From Fremontodendron californicum (Eukaryota; Streptophyta; Magnoliopsida; Malvales; Malvaceae), in assembly GCA_030761205.1 (NCBI GenBank), contig JAULJL010000015.1, forward strand, positions 13,211,501 to 13,275,500: a stretch of DNA of 64,000 nucleotides. Reading direction: 5' to 3'. This document shows positions 22,514-35,200 of the stretch, piece after piece (the first letter of the stretch is position 1; every line of letters begins with the position of its first letter). The notes beneath the pieces were generated by a model. It saw only the letters and a list, made by a program, of their open reading frames with translations, did not search any database and had not been told where the DNA came from. A program made the translations under genes and the position numbers.

Positions 22514-24578
22514 TGTCATAACGTGCCAAATGTGAATTTAGCAAGCTAGATACAAACATGGAGTCGCCACTAATCATCTAATCTAGGTGTGATTAGTTAC
22601 TTTTATGAATCTATTCTTTTGAAAGTAATTTTAAGCTTGACTAAGGCACCCTAAAAAGAATAGGTTCTGATCTACGTTTCAAAACTAGGTCCGGGAGTTC
22701 GATTACGTGTGGGGAAGGATTGACACCCCACAACGCCTATTAAAAATAGTACCACATCAGTCACATATTGTCCTAAATTGGTCTTTAAATGGTCTTAATT
22801 AATCTACCTAAATCAATATTCATTTTCCTAAACATGCCATATAAAAAAAATCATATCATATTTATCATGCAAAAACAAAATAAAATCATATCATATAAAA
22901 TCCTAAAGCATGCAAAAACCTAAAAAAAAAAAAAAACAAAACAAAATCATATCATATCAATTCCTAATTCATTCAAAAATCTAAAAATAATAAAATATCA
23001 TAGAAATTCCTAAACATGCAATCTCTAAAAAATAAAATAAAAATCATAGATCAAAAAATAAAAATCCTAAATCATGCCATAAAAATAATAATAATAACAT
23101 AAAATCATGTATTATAAAAATAATAATATTCCTAATATCATGCAAAGTCTAAATGATAAAAATAATCAATAAATCCTTAAATCATGCCAACTAAAATAAT
23201 AAAAACCTAAACATACTCATTTAAAAAAAAAAAAATCTAACATGCTTTATAAAACTAAAAATAAAAACAATCATGCAAATTCTAAAAATAAAATAGAAAC
23301 CTAACCATACTTCTAAACAATAAAATAAAAACCAATCACACCTTTAATAATAAAATGAAAACCTAAACATACTTCTAAAAATAAAATAAAAACCAATCAT
23401 ACCTTTAAAAATAAAATGAAAACATAAACATACTTCTAAAAAATAAAATAAAAACCTAAATCATTTAAATTAAATCCTAATAATAATATTGCCAAAAAAA
23501 TACAAATAAAATTAGTAATAATCCTAATAATAATAATAATCTTGCAAAAATATAAAAATAAAATTAGTCCAAAAAATCAATAAATAAATAAATAATAATA
23601 ATAAAAAATCAAATAAAGAAAATGAAAGGAAAAAAAATTAGCCACAAACGGGTCAGGCTGGCACACGGGTCGCGCGCGGGTCAACCTGACCCTGCCCGTT
23701 TGTGGCTTATAAAAGCCAAAATTTTTTGTTTAGGTCATTTTTACCATGTTTTTAAAAAACAATTTCTCTTTTTCTTTGATCTCCTCCTTCCTCAAGAACA
23801 CTGATGTGTGTTCTTCAAATTGCCCAGATTTCGGTACTGTCACCACCATTGTCGCCTTAGACCGCCGTCCACCGCCGTGAACCTGCTCAAAAAAATAAAA
23901 AAATTAAAATTTTCCTTTCGATCCCCTAAACCCCGAAATCTACTTAGTTTCGTCCGAATCACCCCCAAAAATCCTAGATCTAGGTTTGAAAATTTGAAAT
24001 CCCGAAACTTTAATCTATCGATTCGACTCCGTTTACCGTTGGATGATCACCTAACTTAAACCGAACACTCCTCTAATTATTTCCTAGACTTTCACCGTTG
24101 GATTTCTCAAAATAACACTTCTAACTCCAAAACCCAAGAAATTCGAATCTAAAAGCTAGAAGAAAAATATTTTTTGGTTCTGCTTTCCTCTGATTTTTGC
24201 CTCTGATTGTATTTCAAAATTGTGCTCCATCTCCTTCCCCTGGTGCTGAGTCTCAAAGTTCTTTAAATAGGAAAAGTCTAGAGAGTCATGATGTGTTTTA
24301 ATCTGAAGTTTTGATCTGATCAGGATAGGAGATTATCTTTATCAAACTCCTAAGAGTTTGAATCTGATCTAAAGAGGAATTTGGATTAGATTCCAACTTG
24401 TTTTTTCTTTTTCTTTTTTCAATTTTTTGTCTATTTTTGTCTATTTTTTGTCTATTTTTTTTTTAATTCTGAAAATTAAACTAAATAAATATTAAAATTA
24501 AAATTAAAACTAGAATTAAAATTAAAATTATTATTACACTAAAATTTAAAACAATCCGAATAAAAACGGGTGTCTACA
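22514..24578 (-). repeat. E1 5' LTR, about 2065 bp
   Basis: In element orientation it starts TGTAGACACCCG (right end, 24578) and ends TTATGACA (left end, 22514), directly followed by the primer site. It contains an A-rich, low-complexity stretch (22830-23600). It also carries a conserved Tat-LTR block (about 22680-22745) and a primer-site-like TGGCGACTCCATG at about 22559-22571. A 5-bp target duplication cannot be tested because the other LTR is outside the window. Confidence 0.8.
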
Positions 24579-24975
24579 TAAGGTATATTTAAACATGGAA
24601 ATCAAGTGAAAGTAGTTCCATCTTAGTTTTACGACAAGATGTCGGAAGGAATATGCTGGTAACTAACAAATGACTGAACCTTAAGGATCATTATGGTTAG
24701 GAAGAAAGAAAGGTTTTACTGGTTTTGTCACTTGAATGAAACATTTTCAAACAGCATGTTAACTTACATGGTTAGCTAATTTCAATTGGAAGGAACATAT
24801 TTCCCACAAATGGTTCCAATTCTAATATAAGAATATGCATGTCTATACACAGAAGCCTACTTAGAAGTTTTGATGTGATAAAAAAAAAAAGTTTTTCACT
24901 GATAATTTTTTCTGATCCAATTTGCCCAGTAATATTATAACAATAAATTTAGTTAAAATCTAAATGGCGGCATAC

Positions 24976-25403
24976 CTCGAGAAACGAAAAGTTCTAGGAT
25001 AAACTCTCTTATGATAAATTTAAAATAAGTTCCGTTACATATAAACATGATAAAATTATATATAAACATGATAAATTATATAAAATTGTCATGTTCATAT
25101 GTAAATTTTTTTTACATATAAACATGATAAATTACATATATACATAACAAATTATATATAAATATGATAAATTACATATAACATGACAATTACATATAAA
25201 CATGATAAATTACATATAAACATGACATATTTGTCATGTTTATTTGTAATTTTTTAAATTGTGTAATTTTTTTTTTTACATATGTAATTTTATTTTTACA
25301 TATAAACATGACAAAAATTACATATAAACATGATAAATTACATATGTAATAGAGCCTACGAAAAGCTCTCTATAAGGAGTTTTCCTTAGAAATTTTTCTC
25401 GAG
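24976..25403. mobile_element. MITE-like element with inverted ends and ACATATAAACATGA repeats
   Basis: The left end CTCGAGAAAC (24976) and the right end TTTCTCGAG (25403) are inverted. Inverted similarity continues inward for about 35 bp (TCTA.GGA, AACTC, CTTAT). The interior is mostly direct and inverted copies of ACATATAAACATGATAAATT. No clear target duplication was found, so the superfamily is open. Confidence 0.45.
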
Positions 25404-25600
25404 AAACATATCACCAAATTAAGTAGATTCTTTCACCAGCTTGAATTGCTTGCTTTGGAAATGACAGATCTCACGCCAGGACCTTAGTCTGATACAACAT
25501 TGATTCAATCACAGTTAAAGAAAAAATTAGAAAAATTGGCATTTGAAAAAATGAAGCATAAATTCACAACTTATGGTTTCCAAACCTTAGCCTATGTTTG

Positions 25601-26385
25601 GATTGGGGTAAGGGGAGGGAAAGGAAAGTAAAGTAAGAGAAAATGAAAAATCTTTTCCTTGCCTTCCCTTGTTTGGAAATAAAAAAAGAAATTAATAAAA
25701 GAAAGTAAAAGGAGTTGAGCACCTCTCATTTTCTCTCAAATATTCAATTTTTTAATTACCCCAAATTAGAAAAAATGGTAGGGAAAGGATTAAAATAATT
25801 TTACTTATAAAATGACTTTTATATTCTTAATTTTTTTTTCAATTTTCAAAAATCATTATAATTCATTACCTTTTTAATTCATTCAACAATTTTTTTCTTT
25901 ATTTTATACTTGGTTTTAATTTTCTCTCATTTTATTATTATTTCATTTTTTTATTTAAAATTATAAAAAAGACAAAGATACATGTAAAAATGAAAAAATA
26001 TCTATAATAATAGAGCTTTTTAAAACTATAATAAAATACTAATAATACTTATATAAATTTATAATAAATTTTATTCTAATAAATTCCAATCATACATTTT
26101 TTATAAATAATTTTGATATTTGATTTTATTTTTTATTTTAGTTTATAAATAATTTTGATATTATATATTAGTTTATAAAAATGTTATAATTGAAAATTTT
26201 TATTATAATAAATTCTTTATTTTTCTTTTCACTCTTTAACCAAATAATGATTCTTAGAATTTTTTTTATTAATTTTAACTATCCAAATAAGAGGTATATA
26301 TACCTTTTCTTTTTCTCGGTTTTTCTCCCTTTTATTTTTTTTTATTTTCCTTTTATTTTTATTTATTATTGTATATCTAAACATA
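25601..26385. mobile_element. Possible MITE with TATGTTTGGAT-type ends
   Basis: The left end reads TATGTTTGGATTGGGG and the right end, on the opposite strand, TATGTTTAGATATAC. Both lead into purine-rich sequence rich in GGGAAAGGAAAG words. The match is short, so the call is tentative. Confidence 0.35.
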
Positions 26386-26724
26386 ACATTAACGAGGTTG
26401 TTCATGTTCCTGTTCCTGTTCAATCATAGCATAAATTAGTTTCAATCCTAGGTCTTTAACAGGGGATAGGTCTCTCTTCACTACTGTCTTGTCAACAGGG
26501 ATCGATCAACTGCCAAAATTTTGGGTATTCGTTCATAGAATCACAGTGTGTGTTTGTCTTGACATTTGAAAGAGAAAAAGAGAGAAGTAACTAACGAGAG
26601 CAGGCTTGAGAGGGTGAGAGACATGGGCGAGCAAGTATGTGTAGGTAGAGGATTCCTTACGGAATAGCTGGCGAAATAAAACCTCCCCTATGGCCTGGAT
26701 GAATCACCAAGTGTTTATTATTAT

Positions 26725-26910
26725 GGGGTTTTGCTAACGAGTGCCCTAAGGACACTCGTTAAGTTTAGTTAATATGCTATTTATAGTAAAAATATTGTAT
26801 TAAATACAAAAGCTGACAACTTTATTCATCATTTTCAATACATTGAATGAAGATATTGCTATATATAGTAACCTTAAATAGTGCCCTTAGGGCATTTGTT
26901 AGCAAAATCC
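26725..26910. mobile_element. Mutator-type MITE, about 186 bp
   Basis: The terminal inverted repeats of about 30 bp read GGGTTTTGCTAACGAGTGCC on the left. On the right, opposite strand, they read GGATTTTGCTAACAAATGCC, both continuing CTAAGG.CACT. The flanks share TATTATTAT (about 9 bp), the duplication length of Mutator-like elements, though low complexity blurs the exact length. Confidence 0.75.
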
Positions 26911-26989
26911 TATTATTATTATTAATTAGTGTTTGAATCTCGTGTTGCTTTAATTTTATTATCATTGATAATAAATTAAATACGATTAT

Positions 26990-27640
26990 GATAAAAAAAA
27001 TAAATTAAAATTAAATTATTATGATAAGTTATGCAAAATATCTAAACTTGAGAACAACTTTTAAAGTAAGGTATAAATATAAAATAACACAAATACAATA
27101 CGAATACACAAATCTAATTTATTATATGTTAAAAAAATTAAGATGGATATCAAAATTTAATTCATTTAGATTATATTGATATCCATCATTTCTATTTATA
27201 TTAAGAAATAAAAAATAATAATAAAATATATAAGCATAACACAAAATAGATGAACGTGTCAAATCTATATATGGAAAAAATAACTAAAACACGAAGAAAA
27301 AAAAAATGTGACACGAAACAAACATGAAAAAAAACTAGAACACAATACAACATGAAAAAATAACACTAACACAACACGAATGTGTCAAAATCTATCAACA
27401 CGACACATAAAAATAACGTGACACAAAATTAAAAGTTATTTGAATAATACTAATTAGACCTGACAATTTCAGACACGACACGAATACGAAAATAATAATT
27501 AAAACACAATATAACTGGAAAAAAAAATAATACTAACACAACATGAATATATCAAAATTTATATATATGTAATACCCTTAATACGATTATAACACGAAAA
27601 AAATAACATATCTACCAACTTCTCACACAACACTCAAAGT
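26990..27640. repeat. Dispersed ACACGA/AACATGAAAAAATAA repeat
   Basis: Degenerate repeated words (ACACGAC, AACATGAAAAAA, GTGTCAAAATCTAT) are organised like the larger copies at 46565-49230, including the ATTATGCAAAATAT header phrase. Shorter pieces occur at 40165-40310 and, reversed, at 43190-43420. Confidence 0.6.
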
Positions 27641-29274
27641 TACAGCTGTCAACGTTCACATAAGCTATAAACCCGATCGATTGTAAAATTGAAGACATTG
27701 TATTGTATATGATACTAGAACTAGAATATGATCATTTATTTGAAAAAAATAATAATTATGTTTTAAAAGAGAAGAGTAAATTATGTTAAAAATGTGATAA
27801 CTTTATAAAGTGAATAGTTTTATTAAATGTGTTTTTATTTTTTTTAAAAAATTGAATAACATAAACACTTTAATTTTACATATATTACTATTATTGTGAT
27901 ATCATTTAATTCGTTGTACTAATTCAAACAGGATTTTACATATAACTAGAATTATCACATCCACTACATGGGTGAAAAAAATGATGATTTGAGAAGAAAA
28001 AAATATTTTGGCAAAGAATAATAATTTTAAAAAAAGTTGGTAGTTTTTTCTTGAATGGATATTTTTTTTTTTATTTTTATAATGAAAAGACGTATATATC
28101 CATAATATTATATTTTATAATAATTTTATTTAACATTTTTTGTAAATCTATCAATTGAATTTGAGTCATTTGATTTATAACACAAATTCAGATACTTTAT
28201 ATATAGTATAAATATAGATAAAACATGTATTCTTAGCGCTATTAGTTCATCAAATTTGATCCTTAATAAGGCTTTACTTAGTTTCTAGCAAGGTTAAAAA
28301 AATGAATCGGCGGTCAAACTGATAAGATCTCTGATTTTCGGTTTAATATAAAAGTTTTAAAAATAATTTTAACGTTAAATAAGTATTAAATATAGTAACT
28401 AATTAATAAAAATATACATTTGATTTAATGATATGATTTTAATATAAAACTAAGAGGTTAAATGTACAAATCTCATCGATTACAAAAAATAAAAAATATA
28501 TATAAAACTAATTTTTTATTAATTTTATCAAATTAAACCGATTTTTGTTTGATTCAACCGATGATTGATTTTATACATCGAACAACTTATCGATTTCCAA
28601 TTAAATCGAGCGATTCCATTCGATTTTTTTTTTTTTTTTATCATTGGTTTCTAATGAAAGTGTTTTGATGAAAAAGTTGTTGTAGTAGTGAAGTTCTAAT
28701 ATTTCTCTTTAAATTTAACAATACACCGACAGATCACTGCCAAGATCAAACATCTTGATTCTTGTTCTGTTTACGAGTGAGTGATATTATTACGTAACAT
28801 AACTTCAATGAACGTTGCTATTCACAGTCGATATCTTTACCCTGGACTGGACATGCTAAAATGCTTAAGATGACCTCCAATTACTTCATCAAAAAACATG
28901 GGCCTCTCAAGAAAAACGAAACGAGCTCTGCTCGGGCTGGGTTTACAGATAGTAGAAGGTAGATTGATCGAGCCCACCTCAACTTTTTCATTTTCTTTTA
29001 CATGCCCGTCAACTAAAAGATGGTAAATGTGCAATGCAAAACGTTGATTCCTTTCCTTCATTGGGTTTGGCTTTGGCCCCTTTTGAATGAAGAAGAAAGG
29101 GAGGGATTTACTCACAGCTTTCCGCAAAACCTTTCTCACCCTCCAAAACCCTACTCCCCAGGCACTCTCTTTTACACTTTTACCAACCAAAATCAATTAA
29201 TTTTTATCTGTATGAATAATCTGATTTTTTTTTTGGTTTTTATTATTTATTTATGTTTTGATTTGTAGATAAAG

Positions 29275-32200
29275 ATGGATGCAGCATCAGAGCGTTACAG
29301 TTACAACCCCATATTGCGATGGAATCCTCAGGTCGAAGATTACTTCATCAAGGCATATGGGTCTCTCCATTTTGCTCAAATCTCCAAAGCCTTAACGTAT
29401 GATTCTTTCTCATCAACAAATTTTCTACTTGGCTTCCTTCACTTTAGCTTGTTAAGCTAATACTCGTTTTATTTTTTAAGTTTTACTTTTATCTTTGTGT
29501 TATAGTTTACTTATTTGCTCATTTCTAATCAAATACTGATTTTGCCTTTTGCTATATGCTTTTGCTTCTTTTTTTTTTTAAAGGGATTTTCAAGGGCAAA
29601 AAGCAAATAGCAAAAAGAAAGCTTTAAATGGATAAAAACAGAGTCCATTACTTTTTCATGCTATCTTCTTTCATTTTTGTTATGTCATTGTGGATTTTTG
29701 ATTAGGCGTCCGTCTTGCTATTCTTGTATTCGAGTAAACACTCTCAAGTCGACAAGTGATGCTGTCATGGAGAAACTTCAGGAAATCATGAGAAAGTCAG
29801 GGTCTCAAAATGATGTTGAAGACATAAATTTGAAAGAGACTAAAGCAAGTAATAGTATTGACTCGGATATGGCTGAGAAGCAATCGAGCTTACAAAATGG
29901 GCCCGTCTCTAAGTGTCAGATACCAGGGTTAGAATATGTTGTATTTGTTAAGGGTTCTGGACCACATGAAATTGACTATGGTTATTTGCCTGACAAACCG
30001 CCCAAGGAGGTACTTGTTAGTAGGAAGTGTGCTGAAGCAGTTCTTCGAGGTGCTCAGGTACAGCATGTTTCTCCTAATGCGTAATTTAAGAGCAGTTCAA
30101 AATTTTATTCATTTTTATCTGTCACTTACATTTGGAAGTAATGGGTTTCTTTGTATTATGCATGAAGGCCCTGCAATTGCTTCTTTATGTATTAGTTAAA
30201 TTGAGGTTTATCTTTTCTCTGTAAAAGTTATCAACAATTTTTCTTAACAATTCCAGAGGGCTTTATAAAATATTGTGTTGTTAGTGCCTCATTGTTGACT
30301 TGAAATTCATCTTCTGTTTTCTCATGTTGATTTATCTGTAGGTATATGTTCCTGGTGTAATGGCCTGCAGTTCTCGTGTTGAGGAAGGGGATCTAGTTGC
30401 AGTTTCAGTTGCTGTGGAGCAGCCTGCTCCTGATGGTGGATGGGGACTTTGTATAACACGTGGGACTGTTCTGCAGGGACTGGAAACAGGTAAGTAGTAT
30501 ATTTTTTGCTTTAATAGTAATGCTTTACCATTTTGATCCTTTGGTCTTTAGCAATTAGAGGGTACATAGATTTAGGATTCATTTTAACAAAATAAGAATA
30601 TTAGTGACTTATTTTTTTTGGTTTAAGTTTTGTTATGAAAATTTGAAGCCTCTCTTATTGGAAGGATTTGTTAAGTGTCTATTAGAATGGGATGTGTATA
30701 AATCTCAAGTGAACTTGTTACATATTTAGTTAAAACTACTCTGTTCTTGATGTAACTCAAAAGAGGGTCAAGATGTTGATGCTACAAATTTTAGGTGTTT
30801 TGGAAAAAGAAAGAGCTTTAGGGCTTTAAGATTGGATGCAAGGAATAATTATGGCACCACCTGGTCACAAGGAATTATTTATCTGTATTGATTCCTATCC
30901 ATTTCTCAAGACTAAAGTGTAATATAACCTAATCTGAAGTAAAGGCTAGAAAAAGGATATTAGGGTAGAAGAACAGAAAGCAAGGTAAAGCCAAGCTCAA
31001 TTGGCAGCAGCTGATGACTGGGGCTTCTCTAATTTTACAAATGAGAAATTGAAGCCACAATGGAATTCTTTTTATTTTTTTTGATAACCATATTGAACCT
31101 AAAGACTAATTAGTCTGATTAAACATATCTGTTACCTTATATAACATTTCTTGTATTTATGGTTTGTGTTTGACTGCTTGTATACTACTGCAAAATTGCT
31201 AAAATTTCTTGAATTATATGCTATGATACACCATAGATCCTTATCACTTTGAGCGAAATGGATTATACATTGGTCAAGGAACAACAATGTTGTCAAGAGC
31301 TGGGATCTTTCGTGCTTCTCAAGGAATTGCTGTTGATATGAATAATCGAGTATTTAAGTTGCCTTCATTTCATGGTATAATTCATCCCTTATCGAAAACA
31401 TGTAGAAATGCTGCAATGGAATTATGGTTTAAGTTCTGGATGATGATTTCTGAAAGTTTGAATTGCTCTTAGTTCTTTTCTTTTGTTTTTTACAGATGTG
31501 CTTGAGGGGGAAATATTTCTTCAAAACCTGCCAAGCATTGTCACTGCTCATGCTCTTGGTATCTAACCCCAAATCCTTTTTTTTTTGTGTGTGCTGATTT
31601 ACAAGTTCTGTTTCTTATTTAGGATCCTTTATTTTTAAGCTATGCCATGCTATATATCTACATGCTAGTTTCTTCATTTTTCTCGATTCTTTTAAGCTCT
31701 GAAATATCTTCAATAGATAACTATTATGGAGCACTTTGTACATATTCTGGAACTTGGAAATTAGGCACTGAAGAACATTATGGTGGATGTTAATGTGATA
31801 ATGAAGTGGGATTGAATGCAGTCAGTTGGGGTGTTCTTATTTTTGTTGTTAGTTAGCGTGCCAAGGTATTCTAGAGGTTTGAATCCTTGGTCCTGGAACC
31901 AAGGCTGTAACAAGTTAGTTGGTACCAATTCTGGTAGGCTATATTTGATGAGGAAGCCTTTTTTTTTTTTTTTTTTTTCGCGGCCCACTGTCCTTCTCAA
32001 CTATTGCAAGCTGATTCCTATGATTGGATGGAAGAACAATGTGGAATTGCTTCATTACCTGATGAACTTATTTTGTGATTGAACTGGTCATAGCAGGAAT
32101 ATCTTTTTTTAATAAAACATGCTTTTAAGTGTCATGAAATCTGAATTTTCATTATTGGGTTGGAGATTTCTATTTTATTTATTTTTATATCAAGTGTCAA

Positions 32201-35200
32201 TATTTTATTCTTGATTGAGTTTGGCACATATTGAGATCTCGTTCCATAGTTTACTTTTTAATAAACTAAGACTACTGAAGTTTTCAAGGTAGAAGAGGGT
32301 GGTGATTAATCATCAGAAAGATTGAAGTTTCAAGATCGTCACCAGTGCTAGCCAGCATGCAATTAGACTTAGTAGACCAATATTTTGAAATTATTATTTT
32401 TAATGATGCTTAACAAAAAGAAGTTCACAATCCTCCCAAAATATAAATGGTTTCCTCTTATCACAGTAAGAAGTTCACTATCCTCTCAAAATACTAATGC
32501 TTTCCACTTATCAGAGATCACCACGAGGGTGGAATTTTTCTGACTGGAAAAGCAAAAGTTTTCTGCTTTTTGGATGGACAAGAAAGGATTATTAATAACA
32601 GATGCACTAAAGATATCTGACTTATTGGGTGCAAGGGTAGCATTTGAATGATGGTGCTTGTCTGCACCAGCTATTGTGACATTAAATATTTGAAAAAGGC
32701 AATCTTGTAGATATTGAAGGGAGTCAAACCTCAATACCTCATAACTCTTTTTGGCTATTCAATAATGGAGTAGTATGAAAGATTGTTGGCAGCTGCTACC
32801 ATTGCTTTTCTTGTTTATATTAAGCATTTAGTTGCCCCCTTTTTTTTGCTGAAATACAGTTCTTGAAGGTGTGTAGATATATTCCTTGGAAAATGGGAGA
32901 TCTGTCTCTTTTTTTTTTTTCTTTTCTGCCCTTTAAAAAGATTGACTATTTTTTCTTTTGTCTTAAGTATTCTTTAGCTTGGGGTTTTCTGTGCATATAT
33001 GCTTTGAACTGTGAAATCTTTGCATGACATGGTCATTGTGCATGTGCTCTTTTTTGTCTTAGATCCTCAGAAAGGTGAGCGGATACTAGACATGTGTGCA
33101 GCTCCAGGAGGGAAGACAACTGCAATTGCTATACTTATGAAGGATGAAGGGGAGGTTATTGCAGCAGATAGATCTCATAATAAGGTGCAAATTTTAAGCT
33201 AAATGAATTAGTTGGTTATCATCTACTTTTTTACATGTGACTTGTATAGTTTCTAGGTTTGCTTGATTAATTGGCTGTTGAAGTTGTAAACAAATGACTA
33301 ATGCTGTTTTCTTGCAAAACAAGCTGCATATATTTTATACTCTTTGTTGGGTTGCATCAGTGTAAACTAATAGTTAATTCTGCTTCTACACAATAGCTTG
33401 CGTACCTATGCTATTAGCATCATTGGCATAACTGATACTTGCCTAAGCATGTTACTTTGTGCTTGTCTTTCTGAGACTTAAAGCAGTGTTTCTGAGACTT
33501 AAGGCTCAAGGGATGTGCCTTATATCAGAAGTACTGGCTCAAGTACATAAAGACTGGTTTAATGTGACAGTGTGGAAGATTTTTTTTTCATGAGTCCTGT
33601 GCTTTGGCCAGTTTGGAGGTCGGTTGAGACCCTGAGATCGTGGGGCCTGTTTCCACTTGACTTCCAGTCTTTGGTTATAATAATATATGTTGTCTTCTTA
33701 AGGAAAATGTTCAAAGCTTGGTTTCCTCTTCATTCTTTCTTCACGATTACTGCAAAATTTGATTTTGGCCCCTGCTTAATTGGTTATGCCTGATTTTCAC
33801 CATGCTTCAAGAGGATGACACGTGCTCTTACCATAGATCGGAGGTCGGGTGGAACGAACCCCATGATCTCTATGGCCTTGACTGACCTTTGAATGAAGCT
33901 GTAGTATGGACCTTGGGGGCAAAGCATAGGGCTTGTGACAAAAAGGAATTATCTGCCACACTGTCACATCAAACCAGCTTGTACGTACTAGAGCCCCTCA
34001 AGCCTACTTTGTGCCCCTTGTCTACCATGGAGCCCCCTATCCTCAACTATAAATAGAACATCTTTTTTTTTTTCTCTTTTCACCAAGCATACATTTTGCA
34101 AAAAACTCCTTTCTTTCTACTTTCTAGAGAGATAACCTCTCACTTCTCTCCACACCTACTGACTTAATTATCGGAAAGGTCCCCAATGGACAAACACTAG
34201 CCACCCTTCTAGTGTTTGTCTTGCAGGTGATCTTTGATTAACTCATTTGACATTTGACTTTTAGTCCCCTTGAGAAAAATGCATAGTGGGGTCCTTTAAA
34301 TGGTCTTTATCAATTAATTTCACTTAAGCTTATGATATAGTTGCTGAGTTTCAATATTCCTAATAATTGACTAGTCTCATATGAGAATATTTGGCTTAGA
34401 AGTACAAATTACACTACATAAAAAGTGGACACCTTTATTAATTGTTAGTTGATTGCTATGATAATTTTTCTTCTTTAATGAACTGTTGGGATGATGTCTA
34501 TTATATTTGAATCTGGAATCTTTAGTTTCTTTGTGTTGAGAACTCCAATTTCTTTATTTATAGGTGATTGATATTCAGAAAAGGGCTGCTGAGATGGGTT
34601 TGACCTGTATAACAACGTTTAAACTAGATGCTCTCAAAGCTGTTTGTAAAAGAAATGAGTCAAGTGATATGACCACTTTGTGCTATAACAAGGATAACAA
34701 AGATGTAGTGATTCAAAGGTCTGACTCGAGGTCTCTTGGGAATGGAGGGTCATCTACTACCATTGTAGGATCAAATGCTGATACAACTTGCAAAGAGAAT
34801 GGTAGGTAAATTCTGTCAATTGTTCATGAGAACACCCTTGTTTGTTTTTTTTTTTTTTTTTTTTTGAGTTTGGGGGGCGGGGGTTGAAAGGGGGAAATGT
34901 GTAATTTCGAAACATTATCTTCAAAGAATAGAACATTCTTGAGATAGTTAGATTCATGTAAGGACTGTCAAGCTCAATTCAAGTCGGTGGATCTAGTATT
35001 ACTTATCCAGGTTAAGACTTTTTATTGTACTCTTTTATTTATATCTATCTAATAAAGGCAGACTGAGCCTTGGGTTTGTGCATGAGTGACTCTGTTTGAG
35101 AGAATGGCAACTGCTGAAATGGCGTTAGGCTCTTGAGTGTCAGCTTTTTATATCCTCCATGAGGAGATTGTCTCTTCTTTGCCTGTGACCCAGGCAAAAC

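Larger units (their letters stand above)
1..24578 (-). mobile_element. E1: Tat/Ogre-like LTR retrotransposon, decayed, nested insertions, left end outside window
   Basis: This minus-strand element reads from its 5' LTR (22514-24578) through a primer site, ORF1 (about 21750-19828) and gag (about 19480-17118). It then jumps across the inserted solo LTR S1 to a repeat-rich 3' region at 2746-1. An extra ORF upstream of gag, a tRNA-Arg-like primer site and tandem repeats before the 3' LTR are known Ogre/Tat traits. No reverse transcriptase, RNase H or integrase coding was found, so pol is deleted. Many stops and frameshifts make it a dead copy. The 3' LTR would lie left of the window. Continuity across S1 rests on the GTAAT duplication at 2742-2746 and 16787-16791. 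Confidence 0.75.
24579..29274. other. AT-rich intergenic spacer upstream of the NSUN6-like gene
   Basis: No supported coding sequence. It holds several MITE-like elements listed separately, a degenerate ACACGA-type repeat, and between about 28290 and 28630 a phrase-repeat of ATCGG/CCGAT words. The last 300 bp become less AT-rich and probably contain the promoter and 5' untranslated region of the gene. A TTTGTAG acceptor-like site six bases before the ATG region suggests a 5'-UTR intron. Confidence 0.6.

Noticed and set aside
28837..29196. Minus-strand 119-residue open frame upstream of the NSUN6-like gene
   Set aside because: Overlaps the probable promoter and 5' leader; no recognisable domain.
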